From positions 8,752,001 to 8,816,000 of the forward strand of contig NC_084921.1 of the NCBI RefSeq assembly GCF_958298935.1: a stretch of 64,000 bases of DNA. The letters run 5' to 3'. Below the pieces are notes generated by a model. It searched no databases, was not told the origin of the DNA, and saw nothing but the letters and a program-made list of their open reading frames with translations. Positions 41,562 to 52,304 of the stretch are shown here, piece by piece. Positions within the stretch are counted from its first letter, which is position 1. Each line of letters starts with the position of its first letter. The stretch is from Phragmites australis (Eukaryota > Streptophyta > Magnoliopsida > Poales > Poaceae). Position numbers and translations under genes: made by a program.

Positions 41562-42010
41562 CTACTAAATATTGTACTTGTTGAATTCAAGGTGGATATA
41601 TCATTTTTAATCTATTACCTATGTTGTGTATGTATCTTAGATATATCCTACATGCTATTAGTAATGTTCAAATTCCATGAACTCATCTCATGTACACATT
41701 CTATGTAACCTTCAATGTAGTTTTTTCATTTCACTTACATGTATTTATTCTATCTTCACTTTAATATTTTTTTTGAGATTTTTGTTATTTTATCTTAGAT
41801 AACTTCTAGGATTTTTATTATTTTTATAATAAAACTGGCCTAACCACCCTTGAGAGGGTGATAGGGGGCTAACCGCCCTCTCAGAGGGCGGTAAGGGGAG
41901 TGTAGGGTCTAACTGCTCTCTGAGAGGGCGGTAAGAGGTACCTATGCCACCATGACATGCTTACCGTCCCCTGAAAGGGCTGGAGGCCTTTCAGAAAACA
42001 TCAGATGTCT
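41562..42010 (-). repeat. Right arm of the long inverted-repeat element
   Basis: Reverse complement of the left arm (about 29930-30333 plus 40452-40512). It also carries two or three hairpin units based on ACCGCCCTCT...AGAGGGCGGT (41840-41990) that are partly degraded in the left arm. Without the retrotransposon the whole element would be about 2 kb. Confidence 0.8.
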
Positions 42011-42470
42011 ATTTATATAAATCTTCCACCCCATAGAGGGGAAAAAATAATACGTGAACAGACTATAAAAAAAGTAAAAGGAAAAAAAACATGTAAATCT
42101 TTCATGCCTAAAAATACCGCGAGATGTTCACGCGACATCCTTAAAAAAAAGAACATAAATTTTTTCTAAGAATAAGAAAAGAGTATAAATGGAAAATGTG
42201 CGATTTGTTGTAAATAGCTTCGTGTAAGAAAGTCAAATTTTTTCTTATGTATAGAACTTTATTTTTACTCATCACTTCGGGATTCACTAAGACAGAAATA
42301 AAGCATTGGGTCGAACTCTTCTTTGGTGTTAAGATAGTAGCTATGATGTGAGTTGTGTATCCACTCCAATAATAGTATTGTCAAGTACCTTTAGGGATGA
42401 GGATCTCGGCAAGCATTGAATTCATTATTCGACGTAGTCTAGCAGCTCGTCTCTTTTTGAGAGACCCCGC
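42011..42470. other. Spacer right of the inverted-repeat element
   Basis: AT-rich with no gene recognised. A possible outer border of the element lies near 42065-42090 (A/T runs resembling the left arm's outer end), but I could not find a target duplication. Confidence 0.3.
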
Positions 42471-43520
42471 TTATTGCAATTTAGAATTGAATTGATTCTA
42501 TCGTTGATATATTTGTAATTCAATCAGAATCAATATATCCAAAAGTTTTCTCTCCACCTCACCCCTCCTTCCTTTTTTAGAGTATTCAAAACCATACTAT
42601 AACGCTTGATATTCATTCTTTTTTTAAAAAAAAATCTGAATTAGAAATTTTATTTGCTATGATTCTATCTTCTCTTTAGTGAAATATTAATCCTTAAATT
42701 ATTAACAAATAATAAAAAACAAAATATCTCAAAAAATGTATATAATGGTATATAATGATCGAATGAAAATGCTAAGAGATTGGAATTTTCTCTTTATTAT
42801 TCATATATATTATTATTTTCTATGTATTAGATTATTCATATATATTATTCTTTTCTATGCATTAGATTATTCGTTTGAGCCATATCAAATTGAAAATATC
42901 TGAAATCCAATTTAATATAGAAATTGGAATAGATTCTATTAGAAAAATAGATTTATGAATTAGAGAAAAAAATAAAGTTCAATAAATTCTATAATCCTAT
43001 TTAAGAATATCATTTAGTTAAGCATATATATTAGTTCATTTCTATTTCTAGATATCTATTTCTATATATTAGTATTAGTTATTAGTACTATTCTATTAGT
43101 TAGCGATCCCAGCCACAATTTAAAAAAATTCAGAAATTTCTATTTCATAATCATTCCTAATTTCATTCTTAAAAAAATAAATAAATAACCTATATTATGA
43201 TATGGGTTCTGTGATTAATCGTTTGCTATTTCAATATTTATAGGTGTGTATTAGATGTATAAAGCCCATCTTTCTCTAATTTAGAGAGAGTTTAACTACC
43301 AACACAACATAATTACCTCGATTCTTTAGAACAGCTTCTATTTAATCTCTGCACCTATCCTTTTCCTTTGGGTTCTAGTTTAAGAACCACCCAGTCGTCC
43401 ATAATATCAAATAGATCAATTTCTTCTTTAGTAACTCTACCAAGAGCTATAGCCATAGTGATCCTCCTATTCAATTACTTCCACCATTTCCGAGCACCTC
43501 ATACTACTTCCAAGGCATAC
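42471..43520 (-). other. Plastid-derived insertion (NUPT), psbD start joined to trnL-UAA intron
   Basis: On the minus strand 43456 to about 43391 reads a start codon and about 22 residues beginning MAIALGRVTKEE, close to the N-terminus of plastid PsbD as I remember it, preceded by GGAGGATCACT as in plastids. It then passes directly into text I recognise as trnL-UAA intron (AACCCAAAGGAAAAGGATAG, and CAAACGATTAATCACAG further on). The AT-rich remainder to about 42470 also looks plastid-like but is less certain. Small changes (for example Thr2 to Ala) and the absence of the rest of psbD show a non-functional nuclear copy. Confidence 0.6.
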
Positions 43521-45505
43521 GATAGTTTGATTATATGTGGATATTCTTTTTTCTTAATGTTAATAAAAAAGAAGAAAATTCTTGTTTATTTTAAAAAATC
43601 GATATAGGTTGTGCCGTAAGGTGTTAGGTTAAGTCTCGCAACAAGTACAACCTTCGTGTTTAGTTACCACTATGAGTTTGAAGCCTCGAACATACTGCTG
43701 GTGTTAATATTATTTAAATATTAATGTTAGAAAAATATAAAATAAAAAAGTCACATTGGACCATTGTGATTTCCAGCCCAGACCAGGCTAGCCCATGTAC
43801 AATTGTTTGGGCTGGGCTTTGATATGAACTCTTCCAAATTACAGTCTCTCTTCAATTTTTTATAAATTTTTTAAATAAAAATTGCAAATACATACACTTG
43901 TTTTAAAAATTGCAAATCTCGGATTTTGATTCCTTTTCTCATTATACAAGTCATATTTTTATCTAGATTTGTAAATTTTTAAACAGACATATATAATTAC
44001 ATGTTTTATTTAAAAATATAAAAATAAAAGTTTGTCTCTCTTGCTTCCTTTCGAGTCTTCTTAATTACACATACTCCAGTCCATAGAGCTTGCAAAGCCT
44101 AAGAAGTTTCCAGAACCATCAATCTCAGGTGCCACGTGGCAGGAAAGCACTAAGCAACAACCATGACTCGTGAACTAACTAGTAATTAATATGTGACGTT
44201 TTATTTTTCCAAAAGTTAAACGAATTTACTACATTTCAATCCATTGAAATTAAAGTTTTATTTTACTCGACGCATTGTTCATCCGATCGTTCGATCGTGA
44301 GTCTGTCTTTTGATCTGTACTCAGTCAGGAATTTTTGTCTGATATACACCAGAAAATTATATATATCTCTACTATAAAAAAATATTTTTCACATGTGAAT
44401 TAGTTCTTTATTTTCACTCAATTGAAAATTAGCAACTCCCAAAGTTAAATTATCATACTGTTCAAATGTTATCTTCGACTGGCCGGCCATAAGAAGATGT
44501 CACCTTACCATAAAAGAGATGAGAGGATGGGAATTATCATCATATGCATAAAAAGCTAAATGAGAAATTCCTTTTGCGATGTGCAGTGCTTGAGTGAAGA
44601 TCAAGCGAGCAGGGAGCAGTGACATGTTACCTTACTTCACCAAACCACAAAGAGACCTAACACGCTTAGCCAGCTTGTGTTGGTAACCTGAGCTGGAAAT
44701 TAAATAACCATTTTAGTTCATACCTTAATTTGGATGGTTAACGGAGGTGTTTATACCTTCTGTTCACTAGGTTTAATCCTTATGTGTCTCTACCACAGAC
44801 ATCTTCGGTTTTCAGCATATGATGTGGGAGTGCGTACGTGTAGTAATGTGTGCACGTGTGTAGGGATGTAAATTTTGTATTTTTTTTATTGTTAGGTTGA
44901 TCCAAAATTAAAAAAATAATTTAAAAATTCGCTCATGTCCAATTAAGTTAAAAAGAAAAAGAAACTCAGTAATGATCTAAAACTATTTATCGAGTACTCA
45001 CTTATATCCTTATATATGCGCTGGCATAATCGTAAAATGCAAGCAACTTAACTAGTTGGAGACGGAGAAGGTAGCTAGCGAATGGTGCTGGTCTCTAGTC
45101 ACCGTCTGTCTGTCCCCTCCGTGGAGATCCGCTGCAGCAACCGTGCACTAATCACGCCCCAAGCCGGCCAGCAGTCAGAATCGAGGATGCGCATGCGACC
45201 GACAAACCGTTCACACGAATATATGTATGCGATCAGTACTAGTCTGTAGTATGATCGATGAGCTAATCTTGCATCCTATTTTTTTAGATGAAGGCTAATC
45301 TTGCATCCTACGTATGGTACACGATCTTTTCAATCTTGACCACAGTGTACACGGTACTGCATATAGTTGGGGCCTGTGCTGGTTATCTGCACCAACCTTG
45401 GACTATCATGAGGCAAAGATCAAAGGTCACCAATAACTAAAGGTGATTGTTCTGCCCTTGTGGTCTTGCTGAACTAGCTATCTTGCATCTACAAAAGTAA
45501 TGTAA
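43521..45505. other. Intergenic spacer
   Basis: AT-rich with no gene or clear transposon terminus. A short duplication of GCTAATCTTGCATCCTA occurs at about 45261-45279 and 45294-45311. Confidence 0.3.
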
Positions 45506-45808
45506 GAATTTGTTTGTTTGTGCTTTTGTTTTTAGTTTTTTTAAAAAAACTGTTTTTTTAGCTTGTCTAAAAATGTTATTTTTGAAATAGGTTGTTGGCT
45601 TCTATAATATATTTTTTAAAACTTTTCAGCATATAGCTTTTCTGAAAAGCGTCTCTCAACAAGTTTCTCAGCTTTAATTCATTTTCGTCAGAATCAGGCT
45701 TCTGCCTTCCCCAAAAACTACTTCTTCAGAATCCGTTTATTTTGGCTTCAAGCTTCAAACTTCTGGTAGCAACATAATCAGAAATAGAATCAGAAAACAA
45801 ATCGGATC
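45506..45808. mobile_element. Tourist-like MITE, copy 2
   Basis: 303 bp, flanked by TAA on each side (45503-45505 and 45809-45811). It aligns along its length with the copy at 22269-22562. Ends GAATTTGTTTGTTTG and GAAAACAAATCGGATC are diverged inverted repeats. More decayed than copy 1, so probably older. Confidence 0.75.
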
Positions 45809-45880
45809 TAAGCTTTTAGCAAACAAACTCAGCTTCTTTTGATTTTTTAAGCAAAAGGTAGCTTTTTTTTACTTGTTTAA

Positions 45881-46127
45881 TACTCTCTCTAGTAAAAAAA
45901 AATACTTACACCACAAACATGTACTTTTTTTACCACTCTTTTCTATTAAAATGTATTTATAAAATTCAATAAAGCTATGAGAGTTTAAAAATATTTTTTA
46001 AGATAAAAATATATATAATTTTTTCATGTTTCTAAACGAAATATTTTAAAAGTTATTAGTAGCCAAAGTTTTACAAGTTCAATCGAATCTTATTTAAAAC
46101 CTCATGTATTTACGAGTGGAGGAAGTA
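45881..46127. mobile_element. Stowaway-like MITE upstream of the AGP gene
   Basis: About 247 bp between TA dinucleotides. It starts TACTCTCTCTAGTAAAA and ends (minus strand) TACTTCCTCCACTCGTAAA, a diverged Stowaway terminal pair. Non-coding and AT-rich. It lies about 200 bp upstream of the AGP TATA box. Confidence 0.6.
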
Positions 46128-46334
46128 ACTGGTTTGGTTAGACGAGAGGGGGGGAAATAAGATTACTTGAGGGCAAGCAGTTAGCGTGCACAGCAGTCTG
46201 CACACACGACAGGGCCGCCGTTGTCGTGTCGCCTTTCGCGTCGCGCTGCACCCGCCACCCGACTCCCTTCGCGCCCAAGGTAGTGCCATAGGAGTACGAC
46301 CCAACCACACCCGAGCGAGAGCGCGCGCGCACTG

Positions 46335-46342
46335 TATATATA
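46335..46342 (+). promoter_or_regulatory. Probable TATA box of the AGP gene
   Basis: TATATATA in an otherwise GC-rich stretch, following an alternating CG run, 113 bp upstream of the chosen start codon. Nothing else nearby matches as well. Confidence 0.6.
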
Positions 46343-46454
46343 CTCTGCTGATCGCTGCCTACCCGCTTCATCGGTGCGAGATCCATCGATCGCATTGGCA
46401 TCAGCGAGTTCGGCATCCGCGCGCTCCAAGAAGAACACCAGCAGCGGCAGCGAC

Positions 46455-47418
46455 ATGGCAGCGCCGCTGCTCCGGCAATGGCGCCGCCTCGCCGTGCTCA
46501 GCGCCCTCCTCGCGGTCTACCTCGGCGCCGCCGTCGCGCAGTCCCCGCCGACTGTACCGACGGCCCCGACAACGCCCGCTCCCACTGCCACCCCTGTTGT
46601 GCCATCAAATCCACCGCCGACCCCGGCAACACCCGCTCCCACTACCACCCCCGCTGCGCCATCAAAGCCACCGCCGACCCAGGCAACGCCCGCTCCCACT
46701 ACCACCCCTGCTGCGCCATCAAAGCCACCGCCGACCCCGGCAACGCCAGCTCCCACTGCCACCCCTGTTGCGCCATCAAAGCCACCGCCGGCCCCGGCAA
46801 CGCCCGCTCCCACTGCCACCCCTGTCGCGCCATCAAAGCCGCCGCCGGCCGCGCCTCCTGTCGCGCCAGCCAAGCCCCCGCCAGTGACGCCGCCACCGGT
46901 GAAGCCTCCCCCCGCGACGCCTCCACCTGCCACCCCGCCGCCAGCCCTTCCGCCCGCGACGCTGCCCCCAGTGGCTACCCCGGCCGAAGCGCCCGCAGTG
47001 CTGCCTCCAGCGACTCCCCCGCCGGTGGCTGAGACGCCCGCGGTGCTGCCTCCGGCGGAGGCGCCGTCCAAGGGCAAGAACAAGCACAAGAGGAGGAGGA
47101 AGCAACACGGCAAGAAGGAAGCGCCCGCGGAAGCGCCGCAACCGCTGAGCCCACCGGCGCCGGCCGCGCCGACGCCGACCGAGGAGGACGTGTCCGGCCC
47201 TGCACCGTCCGCGTTAGATCTGGTAATGCACGAATCATGATGCTGTAAAACCAAAAAACTCCTCCCTTTTTTTAGTACGAAGGAAAAAAAATCAATTCTC
47301 TAATCGCAAATGTTTTTGCTTCTTCCTGCAGAACGCGAGCAGCCGGCAATTCCAGCATTGGGGTGTCGTCGTCCTGCAGACCGTCATGGCATCGCTTTTG
47401 CTATCGCTAGCGTGGTAA
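46455..47418 (+). CDS. Lysine-rich GPI-anchored arabinogalactan protein, 2 exons
   Basis: Exons 46455-47222 and 47332-47418 give 284 residues. The ATG at 46455 is used because the open frame upstream has no ATG and this start gives a clean signal peptide (residues 1-28, cleavage likely at AVA/QSPP). Residues 40 to about 134 are five 19-residue repeats rich in Thr-Pro and Ala-Pro, the dipeptides whose prolines become hydroxylated and carry arabinogalactan. More Pro/Ala/Thr sequence follows. A lysine/arginine-rich block (about 205-222, GKNKHKRRRKQ) interrupts it. The C-terminus has NASS (257-260) and then a hydrophobic tail ending LLLSLAW, a typical GPI-anchor signal. This is the layout of the AGP17/18/19 class: plasma-membrane-anchored proteoglycans at the cell surface (family knowledge). 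The small second exon encodes only the anchor signal. Confidence 0.9.
46572..46856 (+). repeat. Five 57-bp tandem repeats coding the AGP glycomodules
   Basis: Each unit encodes 19 residues of the form TPAP(T)xTPxxPSxPPPxxA, with only a few substitutions between units. A 57-bp period keeps the frame, so copy number could change without breaking the protein. Confidence 0.85.
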
Positions 47419-47908
47419 ATCCCACAGAGAGATCCATATATCCATGTACCAGCTCATGATTTAATTATTTCCGCTGTTGTTGTTCTTGTTGTATCATGAT
47501 AGACTGGTGAGATTATCTGCGGGATTTGTTATAGGAACCATTGGTTTGTGGCTTGTGATAATTTTTTGACATGTTTTTTACTCATTTGTTCTGGAATAAA
47601 GACTCATATTGATTCAGATAAAAAGGCGGTGAAATGCGACGCCTCTTATTTACACCTTGATGCATCTAGGAACGAACAAATGATTCCAACATCTTCAGTT
47701 ATATAGAGATGCCGTTCCCTGAAGGAACTACGCGCATAAACAACTATGGCTAAGCTTAGAACGGAAGTACTATTCGAGGAAAAGAGGCGCCAAACAATTC
47801 TCCACTTCTCGTGTTATTCACTTCAAAAAAATTCAGCAGAATGGTGAAGAAACAAGTGTTCGATCTTGCCATGGTCGGAAGATGGTTCGGTAGTAGACTA
47901 GTGGTACA
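47419..47908. terminator. Convergent 3' region of AGP and PHO1
   Basis: 490 bp separate the two stop codons. An AATAAA at 47595-47600 fits the AGP 3' end. The PHO1 3' untranslated region must extend leftward from 47908. The two transcripts may end close together or overlap, but I cannot place the PHO1 end. Confidence 0.5.
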
Positions 47909-50417
47909 TTAGTCCTCGTCCACTTCATTAAAAGGCAGTGGAACCGTCTTTACCGCCCGAAACTTGCCCGCATTGTTCAGATGCTCATTCTCCAACCTGA
48001 AAATTTTCATGTTTTGGTTCAGACTCTCAATGTGTGCTGTTCAAGAATGAGATTGTTTAAAACAATCAAATTAGTTTTTTTACCTATAGAAATTCCAGTG
48101 CCCTCGCCGGATCACCTCGAGGGCCGCTAGAAAGAACGAAGTGGCCCTAGAGTCCAAACTCCCAAAGTTTGGATGAATCACGGTCTGCAGCCAAGCAAGC
48201 CTAAGCACAAGGTTCAGTCCCTGCAAAAAGTTCAGACAGGAATAAGAACATTTTACCTCAGCCTTTGGTTCTTTGGGAACGTGATTCTTCCTAGCGCAGA
48301 ACAAATAGCATGCTCGTCCATTTAGACCGTGCGACCGAGAATTTAGTTCTGGATACTGATTGTGAATTGTAAGTTGGGAATTTCTTGTGCATGATCAAAA
48401 TTCTATTTTCATCTTTGATTTCTCGACCGAACGGCCTGTGTGAACGACCAGTTTGTTCTGCGTTGTGCCTTGCAACCGAATCCTTTTTCGCTCACTTCAC
48501 ACATTTCACTGCATGCGGATCCACGAGCTGACGAACATACCATTGACAAGTAGTATATGGATTTCCTCTTGAGGATCAGCTCGTTCCTGAGCCATGGGTT
48601 CTTGGAGTTGGCTTGGAGCAGGCCCCAGTCCTTGACGAAGTCCCAGTACAGCTGGTACACCGTCGCGGTGCTCGACACGGCGACGAGGAGCGTGAGCGAC
48701 GCCAGGCTCTTGTCCTTCTCGTACGCCACCTTGGCGCCGGCGGCGAGCATGGCGGAGACGTACTTTCCCAGGTTCACCAGGTGGTTCATGTCCCCCTCAT
48801 CGAACCACCTCCTCGCACACTGAACGAATATATTCGCACAAAAAAAGTTTCAGACATTCAGAAAGCTGCAGGAACTCAGGAGTTCAGGAAAGGTACCCTG
48901 CAGTCTAGAACATGTTGTAGCTCACCTGCATGGCTCTCCAGTAGTAAGGCAGGAAGGAGACAACATAGGCCAGGTCTCTGATGTGCTTGGTGTTGATGCA
49001 GTAGCCGTACTCCTGCGTTCTGTAGCTTCCACTGATGTAGTAGCAAGCAACATACTCTAGGCTTCTCAGCATAGGCACCTGTGCATTTTGGCAAGTGTTC
49101 TTTCAAGTTTCAGTAGGATTAGTGGATGTTATGACTGATGGCAAATGATGAGAATCACTAGTACCTGGCTGCAAAGCTGATCAGCCATGAAGAAGTCAAC
49201 CATTACAACCTGCACATGTTCAGAAACAACCGTGCTAAACATCGGTCCAGTTTGGTTCCAAGAAAATTATGCTAAGCAAAAACTGATCAGAATAATTGCA
49301 TGTGGTGATCTGCTGTACCTTGTAGAGTGGTGACAAAACAATATTCTTCAGTATCCTGAGAAACTGAAACCGACTGGACCAGTACACGACGTTGAACGGA
49401 CTGAACAGCAGCAGCAGGAACACCTACATGCATCGAATACATTCCATTATTCTCATTCTCAAGAGCAGTTGCTGCAGGAACATAAGCATGCTCTTTTATT
49501 CAGGAGTCACAATGAGAGGACGATCAGAACAATAATAACTGTACTAGAGACTCACCAGGAGCAAGATTCCGGGGATGGCCCGGACATGCGGCGACGCGTG
49601 GTACCCCCTGAGCACGAGGGCGAGGTGGGCGAACATGACGCCGGCGACGGCGGCCATGGACGCGGCGCAGACGAGGAAGACGTCCCGGGGCCTGAGCTCC
49701 CCCGCGGTGGGCGATGACTCGAAGATGAAGCCGTAGTTGACGCGGCACTTGCGCCACGCCACCATGTTGCAGCCGTACAGGAGCAGGTGCAGGAACAGCA
49801 GCCCGAACATGCTCAGCACCGGATACACGGTCTCCATGTAGACGGAGTCGCCGCCGCGCCCGCGCCGCCCAGCAGCGTACATCCCCGCCGTGTGCGCCAT
49901 GACGCAGTAGCCCATGAACAGCGCGGCGAAGCACCCGGTCAGGAGCCCCGTGAAGAACGTGACGGTGTGCGACTCCTTCCGCTGCGTCGGCTTGAGGTAC
50001 TTCATGGCCTTGCGCCGGTTGTCGCCGGCGAAGTGCCGGACGAAGATGTCCTCGACCTCGTCCATCAGCTTCAGTGCCTGCAGTGAATTGGATGCCACAC
50101 AGCAGCGAGCTCTGCTCGTCAGTTCCAGTGCTTCAGAATACTCGTAGCAAGTACATGAAGCTCTCTGTCAGATCAGAGACTGACAGAGAGTGAGACAGAG
50201 CAAAATGTATGTTACACGTGCCTCGTCAGAGCTGTTGAAATAGGAGCTCTCCACCACCTTGAGGTATATGGAGAGGACCTGTTTGCCGCTAACCTTATCA
50301 AACTTTTTTAGGATCTTTACAAATGCCATCATGTTCAGGTTCCTGCTAATCGCCAAAATATTTCGTTAGCAAGTCGCTCCTAACTGAAAAAGTTTGAGAA
50401 GGTTACCGGCAACTGAA

Positions 50418-50458
<41 letters not shown>

Positions 50459-52205
50459 AAAAACTTGCAGTTCTGAATGCACAAACAAATGCGCGCGCTT
50501 ACCGGTACGTCGCGAGGTAGCCCAGGCCCTTGTAGAGCTCAACGAAGGCGCCCCTGATCATCTTCTCCGCGTGCCGCAGCTTCGTCTTGCTGATGTTCTG
50601 CTTGCCCACACTCCCGTCAGGGTTGCATTTCTTGGAGTGCTGGCTGACGAGGTCGTCCCACAGGATGTCCGTCAGCGCCGAGATCATCTTCGAGGGGGTT
50701 GTCAGGGGGATGTTGATCTTCAGGCTCTTCCTCTGGCAGCTGCTCGCCGACCTCCCCAGGCTCTTCGGCTCCGGCGCGGGCCTCGCGAAGCTTCCAGAAC
50801 CTTCTAGACTGGCAGGCTGGTCTTCTTCAGCCGAGCCGCCGGGGCCTTTGATCAGTATGGTTTCTTGCTCGTTCTGGTCCGTGTCTGTTGCTGTCGTCAC
50901 ATACCTGATGGACTCATCCTCTGTTTTGAGTAGGAAAAATATATCAAATGAGTTAGAAATATCTTGTTATTCACAAATGACAATAAAACAGAGATTATCT
51001 GTATTATTGAAGGAAGAAATACTGCTTTTCAAGCGGAAAAGCTCAAGAGTCATGATCTAGCATAAACAAATGCATGGAATTTTGCATTATGCTTAGCATA
51101 AATAGAGGCATCGAAATATTATCTTATAATTTTTTTTCTCATGTACGTGCCTGTCAATGCAGGTCCATGCAAATTAAATCTGCAGATTGACAGAATTGTT
51201 TTTTGAAAAATATTATCACTAAAGTTGGATACCAATACGGTCGTGCCAAATGCAGACAGAAGTAAAGATATCCACAGGATAAAAAGTCTGTAAAAAGAGG
51301 ATATTCCCAGGCAGTGCTTACTGCTTAGTGACTACTTGCTCACATGCCTCAAACATTCGATCGATCGACACAGACCTCACCTCACCGGCCACCACCCCCA
51401 TTTGATTGCGAGCCTACGTGGCATCTCGTCTCACCTTAGCTCACCACGGGCCACACGACACGACACTAGCTGGCTATGCCGGCATCCTGCTGGCTACTAC
51501 GGCGGACACCATGATCGACGGTTGATCAGAGCAGAAATATGCTCACCGGAGCCGGAGGTGACGCCGGAGCAGGACACGGAGGGGTCCTCCCTCGCCGCCT
51601 TAAGGCCAGCGAGTATGTCCATCTGCTTCCTCAGGGACTGGCCCCGCTCCAGGAGCTCCTTCTCCTTGTCCTTGTAGAACTGGTTCACCTTGTTCAGCTG
51701 CGCGTCCAGCCGCGCGAAGAACTCCCTCGCCGCATCGGTGTCGATGAATTGTTCGAGGAGCTCGGTCTCGTACACGTCCCCTCCTCTGCTCGCCGAGCCG
51801 GTTAGCTTCCGGTGCACCTATGGTCCATGGATCAGTGAACATGCAAAAGATACAAGTATTCACACGTCTGATCAAGATCAAATTAAGGGCTTTCATGCAT
51901 GCATGCATGCACATAGATATATGGTGCAGGTTTGGTACTTGTATGACTCCATGATCCTTGGGTGCATTGACTCCAAAGAGATCAGGGAGCTTGTGGTACA
52001 GCCATTGGGACAGAGCAGAACGTTGTGCTTGTGGATCAGTTGTTTGTTGCGCGTTGGTTAGGCCTGCTTTGCAATGATCATGCTGGCCAACAAGCAGGGC
52101 GTGTTGCATCCTCTTAAGATCCTTCTTGAGCAGGCGATAGTCCACGAAGGCATGCTTCCACTCAGGGACAAGCTGCCCTTCGAACTGCTTGGAGAACTTC
52201 ACCAT
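47909..52205 (-). CDS. PHO1;1: PHO1-type SPX-EXS phosphate exporter, 11 exons
   Basis: Exons in transcript order: 52205-51939, 51817-51547, 50920-50503, 50342-50222, 50077-49556, 49423-49319, 49209-49165, 49078-48926, 48819-48541, 48220-48084, 47996-47909. Phases agree and give 801 residues, normal for PHO1. Residues 1 to about 345 form the SPX domain, starting [16 protein letters not shown] and containing [11 protein letters not shown] and LKKFDK, the basic inositol-pyrophosphate-binding region. Exon 5 carries the first membrane segments, and the C-terminal half is the EXS domain with more membrane segments ([17 protein letters not shown]). The end, [12 protein letters not shown], is typical. 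PHO1 proteins export phosphate into the xylem apoplast from Golgi/plasma-membrane compartments (family knowledge). Intron 4 uses a GC donor. The paralogue number is inferred from gene order resembling rice chromosome 1, not proven. Confidence 0.93.
50412..50463. repeat. (GAAA)n microsatellite in PHO1 intron 3
   Basis: About eleven GAAA units on the + strand inside the 160-bp third intron. It reads as (TTTC)n in the transcript, close to the 5' splice site side. Confidence 0.9.
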
Positions 52206-52296
52206 GGCTACGTTACGTCAACGACGATCGATGGAGCTGGATAAGAGGGAACGAGGTAGCTCTGGTGGGGGTTGGAAGGGGGAGCCATGGAGATGG

Positions 52297-52304
52297 TTAT
52301 ATAG
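52297..52304 (-). promoter_or_regulatory. Probable TATA box of the PHO1 gene
   Basis: Reads CTATATAA on the minus strand, 92 bp upstream of the start codon, implying a short leader. I looked for a P1BS (GNATATNC) site close by and did not find a convincing one. Confidence 0.6.

Noticed and set aside
43391..43456. Functional psbD gene
   Set aside because: Only about 22 codons are present, joined to intron sequence; a nuclear fragment of plastid DNA.
46374..46454. Longer N-terminus for the AGP protein
   Set aside because: The frame is open but begins at GTG, has no ATG before 46455, and would bury the signal peptide.
46517..47254. Glycine-rich minus-strand frame opposite the AGP gene
   Set aside because: Shadow of the Pro/Ala-rich coding repeats, with no start context or splice support.
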